A program made the position numbers and the translations under genes. Shown one piece after another: positions 51,699 to 60,000 of a DNA stretch of 60,000 bases. This stretch comes from Cristatella mucedo. Its lineage: Eukaryota > Bryozoa > Phylactolaemata > Cristatellidae. Numbering within the stretch: position 1 is the stretch's first letter; every line of letters begins with the position of its first letter. The DNA lies in the NCBI GenBank assembly GCA_009760855.2, contig WPIO01000008.1, forward strand, positions 12,478,001 through 12,538,000, read 5' to 3'. The notes beneath the pieces are model-generated. The model was given only the letters and a program-made list of their open reading frames with translations. It ran no database searches and had not been told where the DNA came from.

Positions 51699-51819
51699 CG
51701 CCATGAGTCGCTCGCACGGTAGCGCGGCACAGCGAAGCTTCTTTCGGCAAAGCGAAGCTTTTTCCGGCCTGCTAGGCGTCGTCGCTCGATGAGCCCGGTG
51801 TGCTAAAATTACAAAAAAT

Positions 51820-51955
51820 ACAATTCATTTATATAGCACCCCAAGAGAACTTAATCTCCATTCAGGTTCTTCACATATGCCTCGGGGCTCGAGCCCACGA
51901 CCTCAGCCAGACCTTGGTCGGGGCGAGCACCTTGACCGCTGGATCAAACCAGCTC
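51820..51955 (-). mobile_element. tRNA-like SINE with LINE tail, minus strand
   Basis: The best copy of this family. Read on the minus strand: an A-box-like 'tgatccagcggtcaaggtgc', a B-box-like 'gtgggctcgagcccc', then 'aacctgaatggagattaagttctcttggggtgctatataaat', the same hairpin tail as LINE A. Confidence 0.8.
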
Positions 51956-52364
51956 GGTAGAAACGCCCGAGCGAACGCGCAACAAGTATGGCGTAGCAAA
52001 AACGCAAAATGAAAACCTCCATTTAAGAAGGATCTCATGTTCGCAATTCGCGCCAGGCTCCCGCGAAAAACCGCGCGTGGCTCCAGATTTCAGGCCGCAA
52101 ATCTCGCCGACGAGCGCGAGCCCTACCTCCCAAAGCGGGCTTTAGTCTGACCTTGACCCGGGGCCACGGCGACTCGCGCGGCGCTCGCTTGCTTGGGCAG
52201 CCGCGGACGGAGCTAGCGCTGGCGACCGAGTAGCGAGCGCAGAGTCGCATCTGGCGAGACGTGGCCGCATCGTAGTGGACTTCCGGCCTCGGTGCACAGC
52301 TCTGCCGCACGAAGCGTCGCGTCAATCCGGCGGCGCTTGAGAACTTGGCAAGTTTGCGCCGTCT
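51956..52364. other. unassigned GC-rich sequence
   Basis: No recognisable motif; ends in a TAATAA run that belongs to the LINE tail at 52365. Confidence 0.45.
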
Positions 52365-52715
52365 TTAATAATAATAATAATAATAATAATGCACTTGATA
52401 AAGCGCCCTCAGAGAAGTTAATCTCTCTCTAGGCGCTTTACATTTGCTGCAAAGGGAAATGCAATTGAATGGTGAGTAAAATCATGCTTGATAAACAAAC
52501 AAAATGAATAACATAGTTAGTGGTGACATGCACAGGGTCAGCATGCAAATGCGGTTAGTGGCAGCATGCACCGTGTCAGCACGCATAAGCACATCAAGGA
52601 CGAATCACAGCGACCCACTAAATGCTGTCCTAAATAGGTGTGTTTTTAAGTTCTTTTTAAATGTGGTCAGATCAGGGGATGTTCTGACGCAGGTCGGGAG
52701 GGAGTTCCAGGCTTT
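52365..52715 (-). mobile_element. LINE A 3' end, left arm of long palindrome
   Basis: A (TAA)n tail at 52367-52389, the stem-loop complement, the 3'UTR and the terminal coding segment. It is nearly the exact reverse complement of 52753-53110. Confidence 0.93.
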
Positions 52716-52752
52716 AGGAGCATACGAGCTGAATGCCTAAATATAATAGCTG

Positions 52753-53027
52753 AAAGCCTGGAACTTCCTCCCAACCTGCGTCAGAACATCCCCTGACCTG
52801 ACCACATTTAAAAAGAACTTAAAAACACACCTATTTAGGACAGCATTTAGTGGGTCGCTGTGATTCGTCCTTGATGTGCTTATGCGTGATGACACTGTGC
52901 ATGCTGCCACTAACCACATTTGCATGCTGACCCTGTGCATGTCACCCCTAACCATGTTATTTGTTTATCAAGCATGATTTTACTCACCATTCAATTGCAT
53001 TTCCCTTTGCAGCAAATGTAAAGCGCC

Positions 53028-53077
<50 letters not shown>

Positions 53078-53125
53078 TTGAGCTCTCTGAGGGCGCTTTA
53101 TCAAGTGCATAGTTATTAATATTAT
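52753..53125 (+). mobile_element. LINE A 3' end, right arm of long palindrome
   Basis: From 'aaagcctggaacttcc' to 'gggcgctttatcaagtgcat', mirroring the left arm. The main difference is an (AG)n expansion (about 53029-53073) inside the stem-loop. Confidence 0.93.
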
Positions 53126-54560
53126 TAACTGACTGCAATGGCCCCGGCCAATACCGCAATCCACTCCAATCTACCGCACCCACGACAAAACTACTAGAAA
53201 TAGATTGCAGGAGCTCCAGTTTTATTGCATATTAAAGCGCACCGTGGTTTGTGCACATCCACCTAAAATAAAAATTGTGCATCCACGCAGTCTGGCAATG
53301 CGTGGCAATCGCTCGAAATGACATGGGAAAATACCACAATCCATTTTATTCCGCTGCAAATCATCTTCAAATCGCCAACGTGAAGCTCTATCTTACATTG
53401 CATATAAGACTAGACTCAGTTTAAAGTGTACCCACAAAATTTCATTTGATTGCTCAAACGCGTTCTCATGCAATGCACTACAATTGACTGCTACGGCCCG
53501 GTCCCATACCGAAATCCACCGCAATCCACCGCAATCAGCCGCAAAGCGACTAGAACGCGTGCACTAGAAGCTCTAATCATGATTGCACGCCGCCTTAATC
53601 TTCTGTTATTGTGTACTCGCATTATTTCACTATAATTGCCTCCATCATTCTGCAGCAATGCACGAAAATTGACTAAAATTGCCCGGGCCAATACCGCAAT
53701 CTCTAGCGATCCTATGCAAGATGTTCCGAAATTGGTTTCTCAATGCTCCAATTGTAAATTCATGTTACAAAGCACACTGTTTAAAGTGCAACCGCGTCAT
53801 GTTTACCAATTGCACTCGTACAATCGCGGCAATGAATGGCAATCTACGGCAGCGGCTCGGCTCGAAGCAGCAATCCACTACAATCCGTGGCAAATTGACT
53901 GGGCGAAGTCCAATTAACATTATATAATTCATTTGCTGCGTTTGAAATTTCATTGTCTTAAAAGTGAAACCGTAGAACGGACCAACTATTTAGCACGTTT
54001 ATTGTCAACAACGCACGGTAATTGACAGGAGTGGCAGGGGCCAATACCACAGTCCTTAGGCAAATCAACAAAAAAATCGGCTGCAAGAAGCTCCAATTCT
54101 CATTCCACGTAACATCTTACTGCGCGGCGCACATAATTTCAGCCCACTCTGTCTGTTCAATCTCGGGTAATGCATAGCAATCGACGGCAATGGCCAGAGC
54201 AAGTACGGCAACCCATTATGATCCATCGTGAATCACCGGAAAGTGGCTGGGCCAAGATAAAAATTTTCTTGCATTTCACAGTTAATTGTGTTTTCAGTGC
54301 CCCAATATCTTTTCAATCAATCGCGAACGTACTATCGGTAGCAATGAATGGCAACCGACAGCAATGGTCGGGGACAGTAGCGAAATCCGCGGAAAGTCGA
54401 TAAGTCGATCGGCTGCGCGAAACTTCAACTCTCTTTCCACGTATAATCTAACCGTGCGCGCGCATAATATTTGCACCCATCGTGCGCATTAAATCGACGG
54501 AAATGCATGGTAATAGACAGCAATGACCCCGGATAATACACCAATCCATAACGGTCTGTT
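53126..54560. repeat. diverged satellite array, ~173-bp period, 9 units
   Basis: The word (c)ataccgcaatcc and its variants occur near 53151, 53331, 53506, 53691, 53864, 54044, 54202, 54376 and 54534 (spacings 158-185). Each is preceded by 'gcaatgcatggcaattgac'-like and 'aatggcccgggcc'-like segments. Units differ strongly, so the array is old. Short open frames here have no coding signs. Confidence 0.8.
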
Positions 54561-54949
54561 AAGTAAAGACCGACAGTTGTTTGGAGAAGGTCAAACTTTT
54601 TTTTTCTACGTTGTTATGCAGAGCAGGAATAAATCTAGGCGTTCCAGTAGGAGAACAGTAGGTATGGATGGCTAGCAGTCCTCTTGGACGGAGAAATGTA
54701 AGCTTCGAGACGAGATCAGCGGGCGCTGGCTTGATGGGGAAAGTTGCGATTGAGCAAGGAACAGAGGCGGACGACTCCACGGAAGATGCTATGCATCCCT
54801 TCAAGATGAGCTCGTAGATCGTGTCTGTCTCGATGTCAAAATAAGCTAGAAAAACGATTGGCTTCATCATCTCATGGGTGAGGTGTGATGGATTTTCTGA
54901 ATAAAAGTAAAATTAAGAAAAAGATTAACCGCAGTGAGCAACCCTTAGC
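54561..54949. other. unassigned sequence
   Basis: A minus frame of 103 codons (54559-54870) has no recognisable motif. Confidence 0.4.
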
Positions 54950-55200
54950 TTATCACATTCTATCCTTTTCAGCGGTCCTGAGCTGCCACTTCCATGCCAC
55001 TCACCATCTCAACTACTCTCCTGACTCTGCTATGCTTCTCACTTTCTCTTTGTTGCGTGAGACGAAGTCTGTTGGCTACCGAATGCGTACCGAAAGCCGC
55101 TTAGGCTTTGAGTGCTCTATACAAAACTCTCCTGCGTAACACCCACATGGTCTGTATGGCTTTGTGGAGTTACAGACGGAGATACATTACATTACCTTGC
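54950..55200 (+). mobile_element. LINE B 3' end, plus strand
   Basis: 'gctgccacttccatgccact', 'ctttctctttgttgcgtgag', 'accgaaagccgcttaggctt', 'ctgcgtaacacccacatgg', 'tggagttacagacggagata', ending in a short CATTA repeat. Confidence 0.85.
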
Positions 55201-57059
55201 CAAATGAAGTGTCACCAAAGTGTTATTTATAGTGCCAAGTTCTCCAACCTCCATCTTTTCATTTTCTCTTTCCCTCTCGCGCGGATGGCAGACGTCTCTT
55301 TCGTCTCTGATCTTCACGGTTAAACGCACGTTCTTCTATTCAGGTTACCACTGATACCAAAATTGGCCATATATTAAAATACTTTCTTATGTTAAACTAT
55401 CACAATTTTAAGTTTCAGCGTTTCGCTTTTTATAATTGAAATTTTGAGCTTTCTATGTAAAAAGATCTATTTTTCTCAATGAAATGGAAACCAGCGAATT
55501 AAGAAAGACGTGCCTGAGCAAGCCGGCATGACTCATGCGGGTTAACCGCGAGCTTTGAAAGCCGGTGTAACAAGCCTGAGTATACACCGCCCAAAATGTA
55601 TCCGGGATTAGAACGCCCTAGGTCACTTTATATGGGGCTAAAACGGCCTAGGCCACTTTATTCCAAGGGTGTAAAATAGGCTAGACCAAACTGTAGCTGA
55701 ATGTAGGCCAGACCAAAACTATGTAGGCCAAACCAAACCGTGTTTCATTTATTCTTTTTCGTGCAGGCAGAATTTATGTCGATGCCGCTAGCAATCGAAG
55801 TTTGATATTGCTTTTAGGGCTTGAATTTCCAGCGTCTAGAGGACGCCGTTGTATACATCTGTCACGTATCTTAGCAAGGTCGAATCAAGATGCGGCCTTA
55901 AGTTTTAAACACGTTACCCATTTTACCTCGGCATGCGCTTAGTGATTCAAGCATATTTTTGGCATTCGCTTGGGTAACACGAGAGCTGAAGCAGTGTATA
56001 AACTTCCCTTAATGAGTCCTAGGACCTTGCTTTTTCACATGAATCACAAGCGGAGTGCATCACAATTCCGTGCCTACATGTTCAAAGTCAGTCATTAATT
56101 GGAAAACGGCTCCACGCATACACAGCCAAGGGCATGCAATTCGTTCATTTGTTCTCGAAGATTTAGAGCCGGTGCGTTCCCAAGCAACACGTCTGCACAA
56201 TACTCTGTTGAGTGTATCGTGCTACCTTTCACAACTAGAGCTGTATGCCTCAGTCCGGGTTAACCAGATGCCATTATGAACTTGTCCGAAGGTTTCCAGT
56301 TTTTATTCTCAGTTTGTTTGGGAGCAGCTTATTCGGCGGCGGCACCTATGGCGGCGTATGCCGGGAAGGGTGAAGGGAACGCGCTCGCAGCTTGCGTGCT
56401 GCTTGTCGCTTGTTTAATTCGTGTTCGTCATATTTTTAACTAGGCTTCATTCGTACTTTATGCTTCTGTCTGCCGTAATTAAAACTGCATTAAAAAAATC
56501 GTTACGGTCGCTCGTTCTAGACGTGCACGCGTTCACCTTGTTGAAGTATTTTTGACCAGGAGAATGAGCAAGGAATAGCTGGCATTTCGGAGCTTGGAGG
56601 TACGGACGTGACGTCTTAACATTCACCTTCCAGAAGGAAGTGACTGTGAATATTGTAGCACCGGTTCAGCATCAGCAGCAAAGCCGGCTCTCAATTATGA
56701 ACCAGAACTTGTGCGACGTAAGAATCAAGTATGCGCTGCCAGGTACGTCATCTGCTGTCTGAGCCGCTAAAATGAACCACGTCCGAGTAGCACGCAAAGC
56801 TGCCAAGTTGACAGTAAATTTTCACTGCGTATTGGCCATTTCAATGGTTCGTTTTTTGCAATGCTGCGCTTTCAATTTCTTCAAAGGTACGCACGCGTGT
56901 TATTCGAACACTGAAACTATGCCCAAGATTTGTCTGGCTTCCAACTGCCGTGTCCTGTGCTGCTGGAATTTGCACTTGCGTGATCTTAATTATTGGCCTG
57001 TCTGTACTGGCCGCAACATTTTCGCTGTATGTACTGAGGAAAAGGAGTCCATGCTATAA
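55201..57059. other. unassigned sequence with one candidate exon
   Basis: No repeat is recognised. At 55590-55740 short words (taggcca(g/a)accaaac) recur. A segment at 56634-56742 is bounded by good splice signals. Confidence 0.4.
56634..56742 (+). CDS. possible internal exon of an unrecognised gene
   Basis: The open segment KEVTVNIVAPVQHQQQSRLS continues IMNQNLCDVRIKYALP(G). It is bounded by caccttccag (acceptor) and gtacgt (donor) and is 109 bp long. I recognise no family and found no partner exon, so it may be chance. Confidence 0.25.
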
Positions 57060-57510
57060 ATGAAGAAGCCATTTATCACAGAATTTAATGGGTCCATGTG
57101 ATTAGTCCTTCATGTGTCTGCTTGCTGGACCTGCGCATGCTGCCACCGACCTTATTTGCTTGCTGACCCTGTGCATGTCATCGGTTAGCCGTAATGGCAC
57201 ACTAGGTACGGTGGTTGCTTTTCACGACCTCGGTCCCGAGGTCGTCGGGTCGAATGCAGCGGTGGGCAATCCTTTATTGCCACTGCAAGCGGCGGTATTA
57301 GCCGTCAAGGCTCTTCTGTCGCTATACTGAAGAGGCTGTTAAATCAGCAGTATCCCTAACCACATTACGTTTGTTGACATTGAGCATGATATCATCAACC
57401 ATTTGATCATGCTTCCTTTAATGGATAAATAAAGTGCCTAGAAGCAAATTAAATTCTCTGGGGGTGCCATACAAATGTATTACTATTATTATTATTATTA
57501 TTATTACTGG
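57060..57510 (+). mobile_element. LINE A 3' end, plus strand, split by a SINE
   Basis: 'aatttaatgggtccatgtgat', 'tgctgaccctgtgcatgtca' before the SINE; 'ccctaaccacattacg', the stem-loop 'agtgcctagaagcaaattaaattctctgggggtgc' and a (TTA)n tail after it. Confidence 0.85.
57185..57352 (+). mobile_element. tRNA-derived SINE nested in LINE A
   Basis: 'cgtaatggcacactaggtacggtggttgc', 'cacgacctcggtcccgaggtcg', 'gccactgcaagcggcgg', 'gccgtcaaggctcttctgtc', 'gaggctgttaaatcagc'. It is a complete copy, younger than the LINE it interrupts. Confidence 0.9.
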
Positions 57511-57814
57511 AAAACGATGTGCCAACGAGCAACAACAGTGTAATTTCGTGCATACTGTAGTGCGACAAATACAGACATCAGGAGAATGTCTGGGTTTCTT
57601 CCGATGGGCCCACTCGTTGGTTTTCTCCGATTGCACAAAGTTTACTATCAAGGCCATCAAGGCCATGGATAATAGCAAACCCTATCTTAATAAGCGAAGA
57701 GAGCACTATTCAATTGAACTTGTTATAGATTATTCTAGGATTATGAGCCTGGCGGTGTTTAATCAGCTTTTAATTCGATGAAGTTGTATTATGATCATGG
57801 GAAGATCTTCATAA
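57511..57814. other. unassigned sequence
   Basis: A 115-codon plus frame (57434-57781) starts inside the LINE tail. The part past 57510 has no recognised motif. Confidence 0.4.
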
Positions 57815-58780
57815 TAATATTAATAATACTATATGTGTATAGCACCCTCAGAGAAATTGATTTCTAACTGAGCAATTTACAAATACATTAAAGGAAGAAT
57901 AACCGTATGATTAGTGGTATTATGCAGTGCCATAGAGTGCATAATACGGTCAGGGGTAGCATGCACACTGTCAGAACGAATAAGCAAACGACATATCACA
58001 AGGACCCAACAAATGCTGCGACGAACAGGTTCGTTTTTAGCTTCTTTTTAAATATTTTTTAAGTCAGGGGATGTCGTGACGGAAGTCGGGAGTGAGTTCC
58101 AGGCTTTAGGAGCATACGAACTAAAGGCACGGTCTCCAAAGGATTTGAGGTTTGTATGAGGTGTATGTAAACAGTTAGATTCCGAAAAAAAGACTAGCTG
58201 ATTCAACACCCTCTTTTATATAGCGACTGAAGAGCCTTTACGGCTATCACCACCGCTTGCAGTGGCGATAAAGGAACGCCTACCAGAGGATTCGAATCCA
58301 CGACCTTGGGGCCGAGGTCATGAAAAGCAAAAACTTTAAGCGAGTGGTACGATGCTTAGCGTGGTGGGGCAGTAGATCTGATAGGTAGGCTGGAGCCAAA
58401 GAAGGAATGGACCTAAAAGTGGGTGACAAAACCTTGAAGTCGATCCGTTGCTTGACTGGGAGCCAGTGCAGGTAAGCGAAAGGTTGGGTGATGTGGCAAC
58501 TTCGACGCTCACGACAGACAAGCCTAGCTGCAGACTTTTGCACCAGCTGTAAGCGCCTGATTGCACATGCTGGTAGACCAGAAATCAGTGAGTTACAGAA
58601 GTCAAGACGGGAAGTCACAAATGCAGGGATCAATTTAGATGTGGTATCCCGGTCTAAACGAGCCGGAATTTTAGCTGTGTTATGTAGCTGAAAGTAGGCA
58701 GATTTGATTGTGGAGCTCACGTGGTCATCTAAAGAAAGGTCAGTATGGAACATGATATCTAGATTTCGTGCAGATGCTCA
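57815..58780 (-). mobile_element. LINE A 3' half, minus strand, split by a SINE
   Basis: Minus-strand frame of 157 codons: 'SLDDHVSSTIKSAYFQLHNT', 'SRLDFCNSLISGLPACAIRR', 'LQLVQKSAARLVCRERRSCH', 'LHWLPVKQRIDFKVL', 'LAPAYLSDLLPHHAKHRTT'. The terminal part and tail lie at 57815-58190, beyond the SINE. Confidence 0.9.
58193..58335 (-). mobile_element. tRNA-derived SINE nested in LINE A, minus strand
   Basis: 'agctgattcaacaccctc', 'gaagagcctttacggctatcacc', 'cgcttgcagtggcgataaagga', 'ggattcgaatcc', 'accttggggccgaggtcatg'. The A-box end is truncated. Confidence 0.88.
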
Positions 58781-58794
58781 CGATGAACAAAATA

Positions 58795-58955
58795 AACTAT
58801 GTATAGTGGCAAAAGAGTCTTAAAGGCTATCATCGCCACTTGCAGCATCAATAAAGAATCGCCTACCGCAGGATTCGAACCCACGGTCACTCTTCACGAC
58901 CCAAGGTCGTGAAGATCAACCGCCTTACCTAGTGTGCCATCGTGGCTCACCAACA
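58795..58955 (-). mobile_element. tRNA-derived SINE between duplicated LINE pieces, minus strand
   Basis: 'tatgtatagtggcaaaagag', 'atcgccacttgcagcatcaataaag', 'ggattcgaaccc', 'cacgacccaaggtcgtgaag', 'accttacctagtgtgccatcg'. Confidence 0.88.
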
Positions 58956-59220
58956 AGCCTAGCTGCAGAGTTCTTCACCTACTGTAAGTGTCTGATTGCA
59001 CAGGCCGGTAGATCAGCTAGCAGTGAGTTACAGAAGTCGAGACGGGATGTCACAAATGCATGGACCAATATGTTTGTAGTATTCCTGTCTAAACAAGCTC
59101 GAATTTCAGCAACGTCATTTAGCTGAAAGTAGGCTGACTTGACTGTGGATCTGATGTGGTCGTCTAATGAAAGTTCACTTTGAAAAAGGACATCTATATT
59201 TCGTGCAGATGCAATAGGAG
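58956..59220 (-). mobile_element. LINE A fragment, second copy of the 58500-58780 segment
   Basis: 'aagcctagctgcagag', 'gattgcacaggccggtagatcag', 'gagttacagaagtcgagacggg' and 'atttcgtgcagatgc' repeat, with divergence, the segment on the other side of the SINE. Confidence 0.85.
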
Positions 59221-59559
59221 ATAAACTGGCGAAGCCGATTTCAATCTAGGTTGTAGACCAGCACCATCGAGCCCAAAAAAGCATGCATGTTACTTCTGTG
59301 ACTATGCCAACAAATGAGACAAATTACGGTGAGGTAATGTTAATAAATATTTTCGTGGGGCTAGCAATGCTTGACCAAGCAATAAAAGAGCCTACAGTAG
59401 CTAAGCATGTCTCCTTTCTTTTGTTTTCACCGTGGTTTTTAAACTGCACGTTTTTATTATCCAACCTGGCTGACTGGAAGCAGTAAGTTATATTCTTACC
59501 TTTCCCGGAATTGTGTAGTAATAAGATAAAAAATACGCTTGCTAAAGTATCCACTCAAC
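59221..59559. other. unassigned sequence
   Basis: No recognisable motif; short open frames only. Confidence 0.4.
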
Positions 59560-59645
59560 TATATTAGTAATAATAATAATAATACATTTGTGTGGCACCC
59601 TCAGAGAACTGAATCTCTTGCAAGGTGCTGTAAAGAAAGTATAAC
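59560..59645 (-). mobile_element. LINE A tail, minus strand
   Basis: A (TAA)n run then 'tggcaccctcagagaactgaatctc...aaggtgctgtaaag', the stem-loop complement. Confidence 0.75.
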
Positions 59646-59649
59646 CAAA

Positions 59650-59964
59650 GTAAATTTAATGTAATGTCTATCCGTCTGTAACTCCACGAAGACTATGTGG
59701 GGTGTTACGCAGGAGAGTTTTGTATTGCGCACTCACAGCCTAAGCGACTTTCGGTACGCATTCCGTAGCCAACATACTTAATCTCACGCAACAAAGAGAA
59801 AGTGGGAAGCAAAGCTGAGTCAGGAGAACAGTTGAGGTAGTGAGTAACACGGAAGTAGAAGCTCAGGATGGCTAGAAAGGATGTGCCACAGTCGGCAGCA
59901 GGACAGTAGTTGTCGTTGCATAGGAATCGTGGAAGTGAGTTTCACAGTCTAGGACCTGCAGAGA
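59650..59964 (-). mobile_element. LINE B 3' end, minus strand
   Basis: 'taatgtaatgtctatccgtctgtaactccac', 'cctaagcgactttcggtacg', 'caacaaagagaaagtggg', 'ggcagcaggacagtag'. It is interrupted at 59965 by a new LINE A tail. Confidence 0.85.
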
Positions 59965-60000
59965 ATAATAATATAATAATATTGCACTTGATAAAGCGCC
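59965..60000 (-). mobile_element. LINE A tail, minus strand, cut by window end
   Basis: 'aataatattgcacttgataaagcgcc' matches the outer end of the left palindrome arm at 52380-52408; it continues beyond the window. Confidence 0.75.

Noticed and set aside
53138-54555. CRISPR-like array
   Set aside because: Repeats are long (about 173 bp), strongly diverged and lack constant repeat/spacer structure; the DNA is eukaryotic.

Overview
This is eukaryotic DNA, almost certainly from an invertebrate animal. It shows GT-AG spliced genes with long introns, retroelement relics on both strands, and many dinucleotide microsatellites. I cannot name the phylum. No bacterial operon, CRISPR array or prophage is present. 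Three protein-coding genes are well supported; most of the rest is transposon debris and GC-rich sequence I cannot assign.

The core is a divergent gene pair. RPL26 (ribosomal protein eL26) runs on the minus strand from 14754 to 12873, with three coding exons (140 aa) and a probable 5'UTR exon at about 14918-14949. ACADSB (short/branched-chain acyl-CoA dehydrogenase, mitochondrial) runs on the plus strand from 14984 to 33017 in eleven coding exons. All phases are compatible and the exons total exactly 415 codons including stop (414 aa). The two start codons are 229 bp apart. The probable shared promoter holds two opposed ETS-type sites (GGAAGT / ACTTCC, 14945-14958) and YY1-like ATGGC(T/G)GCC elements. 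The minus strand of RPL26 intron 2 carries a previously unannotated candidate C/D-box snoRNA (14474-14550).

The third gene, at 49779-50825 plus, is an intronless class A GPCR of 348 aa with atypical motifs (E-H-F for DRY, DPFIY for NPxxY), in a GC-rich, CpG-dense region.

Repeats: (i) L2/CR1-like LINEs (called LINE A here; relatives B and C), the best copy lying in ACADSB intron 4 with endonuclease and reverse transcriptase remains; (ii) a tRNA-derived SINE with an 11-bp hairpin and about ten copies; (iii) a second tRNA-like SINE that shares the LINE 3' stem-loop; (iv) a solo-LTR-like element (35996-37036); (v) a hAT (ZMYM1-like) transposase relic (about 38290-39400) interrupted by a 241-bp insert with 10-bp direct repeats; (vi) a near-symmetrical palindrome of two LINE tails (52390-53110); (vii) next to it, a strongly diverged tandem array with a period of about 173 bp (53130-54550).

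By region: 1-12.5 kb is LINE and SINE debris plus unassigned DNA. 12.5-33.6 kb is the RPL26/ACADSB pair with repeat-rich introns. 33.7-39.4 kb is LINE, LTR and hAT relics. 39.4-52.3 kb is GC-rich DNA with perfect hairpins, tandem repeats, a purine tract and the GPCR. 52.3-60 kb is palindrome, satellite and nested LINE/SINE. Repeat boundaries are approximate (tens of bases); exon boundaries are exact where given.
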